Below, in pieces: positions 1 to 9,099 of a stretch of DNA of 64,000 bases (position 1 is the first letter of the stretch; each line of letters opens with the position of its first letter). A model generated the notes under the pieces. The model did not search any database, was not told the DNA's origin, and saw only the letters and a program-made list of their open reading frames with translations. Made by a program: the position numbers and the translations under genes. The stretch is from Albidovulum sp. (GTDB taxonomy: Bacteria > Pseudomonadota > Alphaproteobacteria > Rhodobacterales > Rhodobacteraceae), in contig JALSJQ010000006.1 in assembly GCA_026989275.1 (NCBI GenBank), positions 1-64,000 of the forward strand. Direction: 5' to 3'.

Positions 1-386
1 CTGGACCGGATCGCCGAAACTCGCGGCTATCCCTGCATGGTGGTCAGCGACAACGGGACGGAACTGACCTCGAATGCCATCCTCAAATGGCAGGAAGACC
101 GCAAGGTCGAGTGGCACTACATCGCCCGTCGTGCCGAAGGCACGCTTCCAGCGTGACGCAAACCGATGCAGAATGGTTTTGTGGAAAGCTTCAATGGCCG
201 GATGCGCGACGAATGCCTCAACGAGCACCTGTTCGATACCCTGCTGCCCGAGCCCGTCATCTGATTGCGGCATGGCGCGACGACTACAACAGGCACCGCC
301 CGCACTCGAGCCTGGGTGGATTGACGCCATGGGAATATGCCAACCGGTCTATCATGGACCAAAACCTGAACAGAGCCAACCTATAG
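1..386 (+). pseudogene. Remnant of IS3-family transposase OrfB (3' part, broken)
   Basis: This is the C-terminal half of a DDE (rve) integrase of the IS3 family, and it enters from the left edge. Frame 1 reads through a typical VSDNGTE block carrying the second catalytic Asp, then WHYIA. An apparent in-frame insertion of about 27 nt follows, ending in TGA at 154-156. The family sequence resumes as [20 protein letters not shown], which carries the catalytic Glu. A second lesion, two extra bases near 240-265, moves the rest ([19 protein letters not shown] to NRANL, stop about 386) into frame 3. Two independent lesions mean it cannot make transposase. The terminal inverted repeat could not be placed. 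It sits where cobT usually follows cobS in related genomes. Confidence 0.88.
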
Positions 387-616
387 GCACGGACTCTTTG
401 GGGAGCAGGTCAGGTCCTGCAGAGCTCTTCTTGGGCTGCTGACAAGCGGGGTTCTCCGTTCAGGCCATGCGATGCTCGAAGGCGTGCCATTCCCCGCCGG
501 GCCCGCTGTCGGGGGCGGTCACGAAAGGGGCCTGCGGCAGCGATCCGGGGCGAGGAGCCAGTCATCGCCACCCGGCCGGGCAGGCGGAAGGCGAGCTCCG
601 GCTGGGTCTTCGGCTT

Positions 617-1603
617 TCAGGCGAGCGCGATGCGGGCGGCGCTTTCGGGCAGTTCCTCGTCGAAGCAGCGCTGATAGAACTCGGCCACGGTCTGGCGCTC
701 GAGCTCGTCACACTTGTTGAGGAAAGTGAGGCGGAACGCATAGCCGACCTCACCGAAGATCTCGGCATTCTGGGCCCAGTTGATGACGGTACGCGGGCTC
801 ATCACCGTCGAGATCTCGCCGTTCATGAAGGCGGTGCGCGTCAGATCCGCCACCCGGACCATGCGCGCGACCGTCTCGCGCCCTTCGGGGGTGTCATAGC
901 TTGGCGCCTTCGAGATCACCACCTCGACCTCCTCGTCATGGGGTAGGTAGTTGAGTGTGGCGACCATCGACCAGCGGTCCATCTGTGCCTGGTTGATCTG
1001 CTGCACGCCGTGATAGAGCCCGGTCGTGTCGCCGAGGCCGACGGTGTTCGCGGTGGCGAACAGGCGGAAGAAGGGGTGCGGGTGGATGATGCGGTTCTGG
1101 TCGAGCAGGGTCAGCTTGCCATCGGCCTCGAGCACGCGCTGGATGACGAACATCACGTCGGCACGGCCGGCGTCGTATTCGTCGAAGACGATGGCGACGG
1201 GGTTGCGCAGCGCCCAGGGCAGGATCCCTTCCTGGAATTCGGTCACCTGCTTGCCGTCGCGGATCTTGATGGCATCCTTGCCCAGAAGGTCGATCCGCGA
1301 GATGTGGCTGTCGAGGTTGACGCGCACGGTCGGCCAGTTGAGCCGGGCGGCCACCTGCTCGATATGGGTGGATTTTCCCGTGCCGTGATAGCCCTGGATC
1401 ATCACCCGGCGATTGTGGGTGAAGCCCGCAAGGATCGCCAGAGTGGTGTCGCGATCGAAACGGTAGCTCGGGTCGATCTCGGGCACCCGGTCGGTGCGTT
1501 CGGCAAAGCCCTTCACCTTCATGTCGGCGTCGATGCCGAAGGTTTCGCGCACATCGATCTCACGGGTGGGGGTGGTGAGCGTGTCGAGGGTGCCATCGGC
1601 CAT
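617..1603 (-). CDS. cobS: Cobaltochelatase subunit CobS (AAA+ ATPase)
   Basis: CobS is the small AAA+ subunit of the aerobic cobaltochelatase (CobN-CobS-CobT). It hydrolyses ATP to drive cobalt insertion into hydrogenobyrinate a,c-diamide during B12 synthesis. The 328-aa protein has a Walker A motif GYHGTGKS at about residues 71-78 and a Walker B motif VAIVFDEYD, and is full length for the family. The start at 1603 (MADGTL) is preferred because GGAG lies 7 nt upstream; an ATG 12 nt further upstream has its Shine-Dalgarno too close. It is followed on its 3' side not by cobT but by an insertion-sequence remnant, so its partner must lie elsewhere or be lost. A J-domain gene lies upstream on the same strand. 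Confidence 0.95.
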   Translation of the reverse strand: MADGTLDTLTTPTREIDVRETFGIDADMKVKGFAERTDRVPEIDPSYRFDRDTTLAILAGFTHNRRVMIQGYHGTGKSTHIEQVAARLNWPTVRVNLDSHISRIDLLGKDAIKIRDGKQVTEFQEGILPWALRNPVAIVFDEYDAGRADVMFVIQRVLEADGKLTLLDQNRIIHPHPFFRLFATANTVGLGDTTGLYHGVQQINQAQMDRWSMVATLNYLPHDEEVEVVISKAPSYDTPEGRETVARMVRVADLTRTAFMNGEISTVMSPRTVINWAQNAEIFGEVGYAFRLTFLNKCDELERQTVAEFYQRCFDEELPESAARIALA

Positions 1604-2250
1604 GGCGGGCTCCATCTCCTGGCTGTGCGCCGGGCGTCCGGCGTTCGGGGGTTATATATGCCCGGACGGAGGGGAGGGAAAGGGGCACGCATCCGCGCCT
1701 GCGGGGTCGGTGTGCGGGGCGGCGGCGGTGTCGTCCGAGGCCCGTTGCGGGACGTGCGGGGCGGAGCCGGAGGCAAGGGCCGCCGGCCCCCCGATTCGGT
1801 GCGTGTCTCCCCTTCCCAGCCGGATCCTGCCGGTCGTTTCCTGCTCTGGTCGTCTTCGTTCCACGGCAACGTGAAGATGCGGCAGTGGACAGGAGGCCCC
1901 CGCGAAGGCGCTCCATGGTCGGGCTGTCAGGGTGGCGGCCGGGCGATGCGCGCTGCGGAGGGGAGCTCTCCCCGGCTCCGGTTGTCCCCGGCTCCGGTTG
2001 TCGCCGGTCAATGCTTCCCGGCGCAGGCCACTGCAGATGCCGGTCCTGCCGGTTCTCTGCAGATACCGCGCCGTCAACTCCGCCCCTCCTGCCGATGACG
2101 GGGGGAGACCATGCCTCGTGCGGAGGGGGCGGGGCCGAATCGCGCCGTAACGCAGGCCAAGGGGCCGGCGGGCCGGTCGATGGCCGGATCGGTGAGGCGG
2201 TAGAATCGCGCTGTCATGCAGGCGCGCCGCTGCGGTGCGGCGAGGCGGCG
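1604..2250. other. Long non-coding spacer between the J-domain gene and cobS
   Basis: About 650 bp of very GC-rich sequence with no reading frame that resembles a protein family. The only structure noticed is a short tandem duplication of a CTCCGGTTGTC unit at about 1976-2000. The cobS ribosome-binding site lies at its left end. No convincing promoter or terminator was identified. Confidence 0.5.
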
Positions 2251-2880
2251 TCAGTCGGGGATGTTGCGGCTCTCGCGCAGCTGCTCCCAGGCCCAGACCA
2301 CCTGCTGCAGCCGCTCCTCGTCGGCCCGGTTTCCGCCGTTCATGTCGGGGTGGAGGTCCTTGACGAGCGACTTGTATTGCCTGCGGATCTCCTTGCGCGT
2401 CCAGTGTTCCTGCGCGTCGAGGATCTTCAGCGCGCGCCGTTCGGTCGGCGAGAGCCGCCGCCCGGCCGGGGAGACGGTCGGCCGCCGCGTGGCCTTGTCG
2501 CCGAGGATCTGGAACGGATCCTCGATGCCGAGCCGCGACCAGGCCCGCGTCTGCCGCCCCGGATGGCGGGCGAAGGGGTGGGTCGGCCGCTCCCAGATGC
2601 GGGCCGATCGGAGCTTCTCGAGCAGCACGTCCTCGCCCTGGGTGGCAAAGTAGTTCCAGTTGCGGTTGTATTCGCGGACATGCTCGAGGCAGAACCAGAG
2701 ATAATCCCCCTCGACATCGGGCGAGCGCGGTGCGCGATAGAGCCCCCGTTCCCTACAGCCGGGGTATTCGCATTGTCGGGTCGAGCTCTCGACCTCGCCG
2801 GTCATTCCCCGCCGCCGCCTGCGCTTCTTCTTGGCGGTGGAAACGCGAATGTCGAAATCGAAAGGGGACTGCTCTGCCAT
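2251..2880 (-). CDS. J-domain (DnaJ-like) molecular chaperone
   Basis: A 209-aa protein whose C-terminal third is a J domain. It has the helix II/III HPD tripeptide in the context DLHPDMNGG and a preceding basic helix (RRQYKSLVKD), so it should stimulate a DnaK-type ATPase. The N-terminal part has a Lys/Arg-rich segment and a CEYPGCRERG stretch resembling a small metal-binding or structural module. It lacks the Gly/Phe and zinc-finger regions of true DnaJ. The start MAEQSPF at 2880 follows AGAGGCAGG; an ATG 30 nt upstream is possible. In many Rhodobacterales this gene sits between bolA and cobS, as here, although the reason for the linkage is not known. Confidence 0.9.
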   Translation of the reverse strand: MAEQSPFDFDIRVSTAKKKRRRRRGMTGEVESSTRQCEYPGCRERGLYRAPRSPDVEGDYLWFCLEHVREYNRNWNYFATQGEDVLLEKLRSARIWERPTHPFARHPGRQTRAWSRLGIEDPFQILGDKATRRPTVSPAGRRLSPTERRALKILDAQEHWTRKEIRRQYKSLVKDLHPDMNGGNRADEERLQQVVWAWEQLRESRNIPD

Positions 2881-3083
2881 GCCTGCCTCTTCTTCCGGGC
2901 CTGCGCCCACCCTTCCTCCGCTCCGGCCTGCCGGGATTTCCGCCCCTTTGCGGCGCCGCGCGCGGAGGGGCGATTCGGCCTCGCCTTGCCGGGGGCAAGA
3001 GAATAGACATTCACGGCCGGGAGGAAAATCACTTTCTGGCGCGCGATGTGAAATCGTCCCGGATTACCGGAATGGAGCGAAGG

Positions 3084-3377
3084 ATGGGAAAAGAGGCGCA
3101 AGGCAGATCACCCGAGGGCCCCGTCGCGACCGAGATTCGGCGGCGGATCGAGGCGGCGCTCGCACCCGAGCAGCTCGAGATCATCGACGAAAGCGAACGT
3201 CATCGCGGCCATGCCGGCTGGCGCGAAGGGGGCGAGAGCCATTTCCGCCTGCGGCTTCGTGCCCCGTCCCTTGCCCGGATGAGCCGGCTCGCCCGCCACA
3301 GGGCGATTCACGCCGCGCTCGGCCGCGATCTCATGGCGCGGATCCATGCGCTGGCAATCGAGATCGAGGAAGGCTGA
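3084..3377 (+). CDS. bolA: BolA family protein
   Basis: A 97-aa BolA-type protein. The family works with monothiol glutaredoxins as [2Fe-2S]-bridged partners in iron sensing or iron-sulfur cluster transfer, and acts in the cytoplasm. The sequence shows the class II KH-like fold of the family, with a central SERHRGHAGW segment containing the His residues used in cluster coordination, then SHFRLRLRAPS and RHRAIHAALGRDL. The ATG at 3084 has GGAG 6 nt upstream. An in-frame ATG at 3072 would place that Shine-Dalgarno inside the gene. It is transcribed divergently from the J-domain gene and shares its upstream region. Confidence 0.93.
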   Translation: MGKEAQGRSPEGPVATEIRRRIEAALAPEQLEIIDESERHRGHAGWREGGESHFRLRLRAPSLARMSRLARHRAIHAALGRDLMARIHALAIEIEEG

Positions 3378-3934
3378 AGCGCACGGCGTGCTCCCGGCGA
3401 ACGGGGCTTTGCGGCAGGCTCCCGCCGGTATCGGTTGGCGCACCCACCGGCGGACGGCGCGGCTTGCGGGGCACCGGAAGGGGGCATGGAGAAGCCCGCC
3501 GCAGGGGGTGCGGCCTTTCCCGCGGCGTTCATGCCGGGGGTGCGGGGCCACCACCGGGTCGAGGCGGCGAAGGCGCCGGCTGTCGCCGCGCCTCCCCTTT
3601 CGATGGGGTGTCCGTTGGGCAGGCGCATGGCTCCGGGGCAGACCCTCCGCCGCCTTGCCCACCGCCCCGCAACGCCCCGAAGGTGCACTTCCGCATGCTC
3701 CCTCGTACGGCGGGGGATGGGTGGCGATGTCGCGCAGCCTGTCGAGCGGAGCTCACCCTCCCGCGCAGGGAGAAACGCGGAAATTTTTCCGGTCACGGAT
3801 AAGGGGAAAGCGCCTCCTGTGCCGGGAGGAAGGTCAGGAGCAGCAAGGACTGACGGGACGCCACCCCCAGTTCGGGGAAGGCGGGTCCTCCCGAGCCGCT
3901 CGTGCCCCCTGCGCCCCGGCGAGGCGCCCTGTCT
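3378..3934. other. Long non-coding spacer downstream of bolA
   Basis: About 560 bp with no gene I can support. Open frames exist on both strands but have Pro/Arg/Ala-rich translations with no domain and no consistent ribosome-binding site, as expected from very GC-rich non-coding DNA. It lies between convergent bolA and the thioesterase gene, so it should contain their terminators, but no clear hairpin with a T tract was seen. Confidence 0.45.
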
Positions 3935-4456
3935 TCAGCCCTTCGTGCGGTGAATGCCCATCGGCCGGCCCAGCGCTTCGGGGCGGGGAAGGGCGGCGTG
4001 CGCTGCGGCCAGAGCGTCGATCCGGGCGCGCAGATCCTCGGGCATCGGCGCCACCTTCGGACCCGACTGATCGACATGCAGCAGCAGCGTCTCGCAGGTG
4101 GCGGCGCACCATCCTTCCTCTGCGTGGCGCATCTCCTCCCACAGGTGCAACCGCTTCTCGTCGTGGTCCACCAGCTGCAGCGTGACGATCACCTCGTCGC
4201 TCGGCTTCACCTCGCGCAGATAGCGGATGTGGGCCTCGGCGGTGTAGGTGGTGCAGCCACGCGCCTTGCGGTAGTCGGGGCCGAGACCGACCGCCTCCCA
4301 CAACTGGTCGAGCGCCTGATCGAAGAGAACGAGATAGTAGGCCATGTTGAGGTGGCCATTGTAGTCGATCCATTCGGGCGCGATCGCCCGGCGCGCGGTG
4401 CGAAAGGGCGCCTCGAACGAAAGCGCCGATCCCGCCATCCGGTTCCCATCCGTCAT
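3935..4456 (-). CDS. Hotdog-fold acyl-CoA thioesterase (4HBT family)
   Basis: A 173-aa single hotdog domain of the 4-hydroxybenzoyl-CoA thioesterase superfamily. The signature WIDYNGHLNMAYY (first third) carries the Asp/Asn-Gly-His active-site region. It is followed by YTAEAHIRYLREVKPSD, which is typical of thioesterases linked to carnitine and short acyl-CoA metabolism. It should hydrolyse an acyl-CoA in the cytoplasm, but the substrate cannot be read from the sequence. The start at 4456 (MTDGNRM) has GGAGG at good spacing; an ATG at 4465 is an alternative. It stands alone, upstream of and on the same strand as gatB. Confidence 0.82.
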   Translation of the reverse strand: MTDGNRMAGSALSFEAPFRTARRAIAPEWIDYNGHLNMAYYLVLFDQALDQLWEAVGLGPDYRKARGCTTYTAEAHIRYLREVKPSDEVIVTLQLVDHDEKRLHLWEEMRHAEEGWCAATCETLLLHVDQSGPKVAPMPEDLRARIDALAAAHAALPRPEALGRPMGIHRTKG

Positions 4457-4579
4457 CGGCTGCATCCCTCCTCCCTGTGTCCTCCCCTGTCGCGTGCCCA
4501 CCGGCCGGGGCGGGGATGTTTCGGCAGGCCGTGCCCGTCCCCGCGGTGCGACCTTCCCGCCTGCCGCGCCGTGCGCCGA

Positions 4580-6091
4580 TCAGCCCGCGAGCTTCCTGCG
4601 GACGATCTCGTTCACGACCTGGGGGTTGGCCTTTCCCTGGGTGGCCTTCATCACCTGACCGACGAACCAGCCGGCGACCTTGGGGTTGGCCTTCGCCTTC
4701 TCGAGCTGGGCGGGGTTGGCGGCCATGATCTCGTCCACCACCTTCTCGATGGCGGCGCTGTCGGTCACCTGCTTCATGCCGCGCTCCTCGACGATCCGCA
4801 CCGGGTCGCCGCCTTCGGTCCAGACGATCTCGAACAGATCCTTGGCGATCTTGCCCGAAATGTCGCCCTTGCGGATGAGGTCGAGAATGGCGCCGAGCTG
4901 GGCGGCCGAAACCGGGCTTTCGCCGATCGTCCGGCCTTCCTTGTTGAGCCGGCCGAAAAGCTCGTTGATGACCCAGTTGGCCGCCATCTTGCCGTCGCGG
5001 CCACGGGCCACCTCCTCGAAGAAGTCGGCGGCCTCGCGCTCGGCGGTGAGCACGCCGGCGTCATATTCGGTGATGCCGTAATCGCGCACGAAACGGGCCT
5101 TCTTCGCGTCGGGCAGCTCGGGCAGCGAGGCGCGGATCTCCTCGACCCATGCCGCCTCGAGCTCGAGCGGCAGGAGGTCGGGGCAGGGGAAGTAGCGGTA
5201 GTCGTGCGCCTCTTCCTTCGAGCGCATCGAGCGCGTCTCCCCCTTGTTCGGATCGTAGAGGCGGGTTTCCTGCACCACCTCGCCGCCGTCTTCCAGAATG
5301 GCGATCTGCCGCCGCGCCTCGTATTCGATCGCCTGCTGGATGAAGCGCATCGAGTTCATGTTCTTGATCTCGCAGCGGGTGCCGAGATGGGAGAAGTCGC
5401 CCGTCTCGCGGTATTTCTCGTAATCGCCGGGCCGGCAGACCGACACGTTCACGTCGGCGCGCAGGTTGCCGTTCTGCATGTTGCCGTCGCAGGTGCCGAG
5501 ATAGCGCATGATCTGCCTGAGCTTGCCGACATAGGCCGCCGCCTCCTCGGGGGAGCGGATGTCGGGGCGCGAGACGATCTCCATCAGCGCGACGCCGGTG
5601 CGGTTGAGATCGACGAAGGAATATTCCGGGTCCATGTCGTGGATCGACTTGCCGGCGTCCTGTTCGAGATGGATCCGCTCGATGCGCACGCGCCGCGCCG
5701 TCCCTTCGCCCATCCACACGATCACCTCGCCTTCGCCCACGATCGGGTGATAGAGCTGCGAGATCTGATAGCCCTGGGGCAGGTCGGGGTAGAAGTAGTT
5801 CTTGCGGTCGAAGGCCGAGAACAGGTTGATCCGCGCATTGAGGCCGAGCCCGGTGCGCACAGCCTGTTCGACGCAGAACTCGTTGATGACGGGCAGCATG
5901 CCCGGCATGGCGGCATCGACGAAGGAGACGTTGGAATTGGGTTCGGCGCCGAATTCGGTCGAGGCGCCGGAAAAGAGCTTCGCCTTCGACGACACCTGGG
6001 CATGAACCTCCATGCCGATGACCATTTCCCAATCCCCCTCGAGCCCGTGGATGACCCGGGGCGCAGGTTCCGTGAACGTCAGATCGAGCAT
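4580..6091 (-). CDS. gatB: Asp/Glu-tRNA amidotransferase subunit B
   Basis: A 503-aa GatB, the kinase and tRNA-binding subunit of GatCAB. The complex converts Glu-tRNA(Gln), and where needed Asp-tRNA(Asn), to the amidated form using ammonia from GatA. Recognisable blocks are GMEVHAQV near residue 26, the [15 protein letters not shown] region, [26 protein letters not shown], and the C-terminal GatB/YqeY helical domain that binds the tRNA elbow. The length is typical. gatA and gatC are not adjacent; gatB separated from gatCA is common in this class. A GAGG motif lies 6 nt before the ATG. Confidence 0.97.
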   Translation of the reverse strand: MLDLTFTEPAPRVIHGLEGDWEMVIGMEVHAQVSSKAKLFSGASTEFGAEPNSNVSFVDAAMPGMLPVINEFCVEQAVRTGLGLNARINLFSAFDRKNYFYPDLPQGYQISQLYHPIVGEGEVIVWMGEGTARRVRIERIHLEQDAGKSIHDMDPEYSFVDLNRTGVALMEIVSRPDIRSPEEAAAYVGKLRQIMRYLGTCDGNMQNGNLRADVNVSVCRPGDYEKYRETGDFSHLGTRCEIKNMNSMRFIQQAIEYEARRQIAILEDGGEVVQETRLYDPNKGETRSMRSKEEAHDYRYFPCPDLLPLELEAAWVEEIRASLPELPDAKKARFVRDYGITEYDAGVLTAEREAADFFEEVARGRDGKMAANWVINELFGRLNKEGRTIGESPVSAAQLGAILDLIRKGDISGKIAKDLFEIVWTEGGDPVRIVEERGMKQVTDSAAIEKVVDEIMAANPAQLEKAKANPKVAGWFVGQVMKATQGKANPQVVNEIVRRKLAG

Positions 6092-6206
6092 GATCGCCTC
6101 GCTGCCTTGGCCTGTCTGCCGGGAGCGCCGCCGCTCCCGGCCCGTCTCCTAGACGAGCCGGGGCAGGGGAGCAAGGGCGGGCCGGGCGCGGCAGGCCCTG
6201 CCGCCT

Positions 6207-8849
6207 TCAGCCTGCGGCGTCTCCCGCCGCGAGAATGCGGCCGACCACTTCCGCCAGATCGCGCGAGAGCCCTTCGGTGGCGGCGATGCGCCCGAGGGCC
6301 TGCCGCGCCTTCGCCTGCCGCGCCGGGTCGTGCCGCGTCCAGGTCTCGAAGGCGGTGGCCACCCGCGCGGCCGTCTGCGGGTTGACCGGGTCGAGCCGGA
6401 TCAGCCAGTCGGCCAGAAGCGCGTAGCCCGCCCCGTCGGCGCGGTGGAACCCGGCAGGATTGCGCATGGCGAAGGTGCCGAGAAGGGCGCGGAAGCGGTT
6501 AGGGTTCTTCCAGTCGAAATCGGCCCGTTCGGAAAGCGCCCGCACCCGCTCGACCGCCTGTGCCGCCGGTGCATGGGCCGCCTGCAGGGCGAACCACTTG
6601 TCCATCACCAGCCGTTCGTGCCCCCATTTCCCGGCGAAGCGCTGCAGCTCCCTCCCACCCCGGCCGATGCGCTGGAGGGCGGCGAGAGCGGCAAGTTCGT
6701 CGGTCATGTTGCCGGCCTCGGCAAAGGCGGTGCGGGCGGCTGCCCCCTCGTCGAGGAGCGCGAGAAGCCGCAACGCGGTATTGGCCAGCGCCCGCCGTCC
6801 GGCGGAGGCGGCGTCGGGCGAATAGGGGCCGGGGGTCCGCATTCGCTCGCGCAGCCGGGCCAGATCGTCGGCCATGCGCCGCGCCACCGCCCGTTCGAAG
6901 GCGCGTCGTGCGGCATGGATCGCCTCCGGGTCGGGCACATGACCCTTCTCCTGAAGCCGCTGGGCGATCTCCTCCTCCGAAGGCGGGGTGAGCACGAGGG
7001 CGCGGAAGGCCGGGTCGAGCGCGTCGTCGAGGGTCAGGCGGGCCACGGCGTCGAGATAGACCGGGCCGATTTGCCCGCCCCCCGTCGCCATCGCCTCGAG
7101 AATGTCGAGCGCCAGCGCATTGCCCGCTTCCCAGCGGTTGAAGGGGTCGGTGTCATGGGCAAGCAGAAAGGCCTGCCGCTCGGCCGTGGTCTCCTGCTCG
7201 AGAATGACGGGGGCGGAGAAGCCGCGCAGGACCGAGGGGATCGGCCGCGCCGTCAGCCCCTCGAAGGCGAAGCTCTGTTCGGCCCTGGTCATCTCGAGCA
7301 TCTGCGTTGGCACCACTTCCTCGCCGCTCGGGTCGAGCAGGCCCACGGCGATCGGCAGCACCAGCGGCCTCTTCTCCTCCTGGCCCGGGGTGGGGGGTGT
7401 CCACTGGCGGAAATGCAGGGTGAGGCGGCCGGCCGCCTCGTCCCAGCTCTCGCGCATCTCGAGCCGCGGCGTGCCGGCCTGCTCGTACCACAGGGCGAAT
7501 TGCGAAAGGTCGCGTCCGGTGGCGTCCTCGAACACCTCGAGCCAGTCCTCGATGGTGGCGGCCCTGCCGTCATGGCGTTCGAAGTAGAGGTCGAGGGCCC
7601 TGCGCCAGCCCTCCTCCCCCACCAGCCTGTGGAGCATGGCGATCACTTCCGCGCCCTTCTCGTAGACGGTGGCGGTGTAGAAATTGTTGATTTCGGCATA
7701 TTCGCGCGGACGGACCGGATGGGCGAGCGGCCCCGCATCCTCGCGGAACTGCCGCTCGCGCAGCAGCCGCACATCCTCGATCCGCTTGACCGCGGCCGAG
7801 CGCATCTCCGAGGTGAACTGCCGGTCGCGATAGACCGTCAGCCCCTCCTTGAGCGAGAGCTGGAACCAGTCGCGGCAGGTGATGCGGTTGCCCGTCCAGT
7901 TGTGGAAGTATTCGTGGGCGACGATCCCCTCGATCAGCTCGAAATCGCCGTCGGTGGCGATCTCGGGACGGGCGAGCACGTATTTGGCGTTGAAGATGTT
8001 GAGCCCCTTGTTCTCCATCGCCCCCATGTTGAAATCGTCGATGGCGACGATGTTGAACACGTCGAGATCGTATTCGCAGCCGTAGCGCCGTTCGTCCCAG
8101 CGCATGGCGCGTTCGAGCGCATCGAGGGCGTAGCCGGCCTTGTCCTCGTCGCCGGGGCGGGTCCAGACATTGAGGGTGACGAGCCGGCCCGACCGGGTGG
8201 TGAAGGGGCGGGAGGTGGCGACGAGATCGCCGGCCACGAGGGCGAAGAGGTAGGAGGGCTTCGGCCACGGGTCATCCCATACGGCCCAGCCTTCGCCGGC
8301 GGCCACCGGGTTGCCGTTCGACAGCAGCACCGGTGCTTCGCCCTCGATGCGGACGGTGAAGCGGGCCATCACGTCGGGCCGGTCGGGGTAGAAGGTGATC
8401 TTGCGGAAGCCCTCCGCCTCGCACTGGGTGCAGTAGATGCCGTTCGAGAGGTAGAGCCCTTCGAGGGCGGTATTGGCCGAAGGGTCGATCTCGACCTCGG
8501 CGGCGAAGGTGAAGGGCCCCTCGGGGAGCAGCTCGGCGGGGATCTCGATCCCTTCCTCGACCGGGCGGATCTCGGCCCGCTGCAACGGCCGCTCGTCGAT
8601 CTGGGCGGCGACGAGGGCGAGATCGACCCCGTCGAGCCGCAGCGGCCGACGCTCCGGCACCGCCGGGTTCGGCACGATGTGCAGCCGGCTCCTCACGCGC
8701 GTCGCCGTGGGATGCAGTCGGAAGACGAGCTCGGCCTTCTCCACCAGCCAGGGAGGCGGGGCGTAGTCCTCGAGCCGCTTGAGGGGCGGTGTCGTCGTCG
8801 CGCCCTCGCGAAGGGTCGTCTCGTCGTTCCTTGCCGTGTCCCGGTTCAT
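6207..8849 (-). CDS. pepN: Aminopeptidase N (M1 family, PepN)
   Basis: An 880-aa zinc metallo-aminopeptidase that removes N-terminal residues from peptides in the cytoplasm. Substrate-recognition motif GAMEN lies at about residues 276-280. The zinc-binding HEYFH is at 312-316, with the third ligand E335 in LSLKEGLT, giving HEXXH-X18-E intact. A DUF3458-type C-terminal region completes the gammaproteobacterial PepN architecture. The start at 8849 (MNRDTARND) follows AGGAAAGG; longer in-frame extensions run into the region upstream of glcB and are not conserved in character. It is divergent from glcB, with 250 bp between them. Confidence 0.96.
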   Translation of the reverse strand: MNRDTARNDETTLREGATTTPPLKRLEDYAPPPWLVEKAELVFRLHPTATRVRSRLHIVPNPAVPERRPLRLDGVDLALVAAQIDERPLQRAEIRPVEEGIEIPAELLPEGPFTFAAEVEIDPSANTALEGLYLSNGIYCTQCEAEGFRKITFYPDRPDVMARFTVRIEGEAPVLLSNGNPVAAGEGWAVWDDPWPKPSYLFALVAGDLVATSRPFTTRSGRLVTLNVWTRPGDEDKAGYALDALERAMRWDERRYGCEYDLDVFNIVAIDDFNMGAMENKGLNIFNAKYVLARPEIATDGDFELIEGIVAHEYFHNWTGNRITCRDWFQLSLKEGLTVYRDRQFTSEMRSAAVKRIEDVRLLRERQFREDAGPLAHPVRPREYAEINNFYTATVYEKGAEVIAMLHRLVGEEGWRRALDLYFERHDGRAATIEDWLEVFEDATGRDLSQFALWYEQAGTPRLEMRESWDEAAGRLTLHFRQWTPPTPGQEEKRPLVLPIAVGLLDPSGEEVVPTQMLEMTRAEQSFAFEGLTARPIPSVLRGFSAPVILEQETTAERQAFLLAHDTDPFNRWEAGNALALDILEAMATGGGQIGPVYLDAVARLTLDDALDPAFRALVLTPPSEEEIAQRLQEKGHVPDPEAIHAARRAFERAVARRMADDLARLRERMRTPGPYSPDAASAGRRALANTALRLLALLDEGAAARTAFAEAGNMTDELAALAALQRIGRGGRELQRFAGKWGHERLVMDKWFALQAAHAPAAQAVERVRALSERADFDWKNPNRFRALLGTFAMRNPAGFHRADGAGYALLADWLIRLDPVNPQTAARVATAFETWTRHDPARQAKARQALGRIAATEGLSRDLAEVVGRILAAGDAAG

Positions 8850-9020
8850 CTCCGTGCCTTTCCTCATCGCCCGATGCGCATTCCCTGTCCGATATCGGCT
8901 TCCGGCGGCGCCTTGGCAAGCGGTCGGCCCTCTTCCGGCGTCGAGCCGCTCCTGTCGTGGCGCCGTCCGCTTTCGCCGCGATGGTGAAAATGTTTTCCAT
9001 ATCCGGCAGGTGCTTTGCCC

Positions 9021-9049
9021 TTGCCCATGCCGAAGTCGTTGCATAGAGA
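9021..9049 (+). promoter_or_regulatory. Possible sigma-70-type promoter of glcB
   Basis: TTGCCC at 9021-9026 and TAGAGA at 9044-9049 are separated by 17 bp, about 50 bp before the glcB start. The -35 half is a fair match and the -10 half a weak one. This is inferred from spacing and position only. Confidence 0.28.
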
Positions 9050-9099
9050 ACAATCATGGTCTGACAGATGCGGGAACAACCATCAGGGCGGAGGGAAAG

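Noticed and set aside
1604-2250. Cobalamin riboswitch for cobS
   Set aside because: No B12-box-like conserved segment was recognised in the spacer.
3902-6385. Long plus-strand open frame opposite gatB and the thioesterase
   Set aside because: It overlaps two verified genes on the other strand and has no domain or ribosome-binding site of its own.
6330-8987. Long plus-strand open frame opposite pepN
   Set aside because: It is a mirror of the PepN coding sequence, with Pro/Gly/Arg/Leu-rich translation and no family signature.
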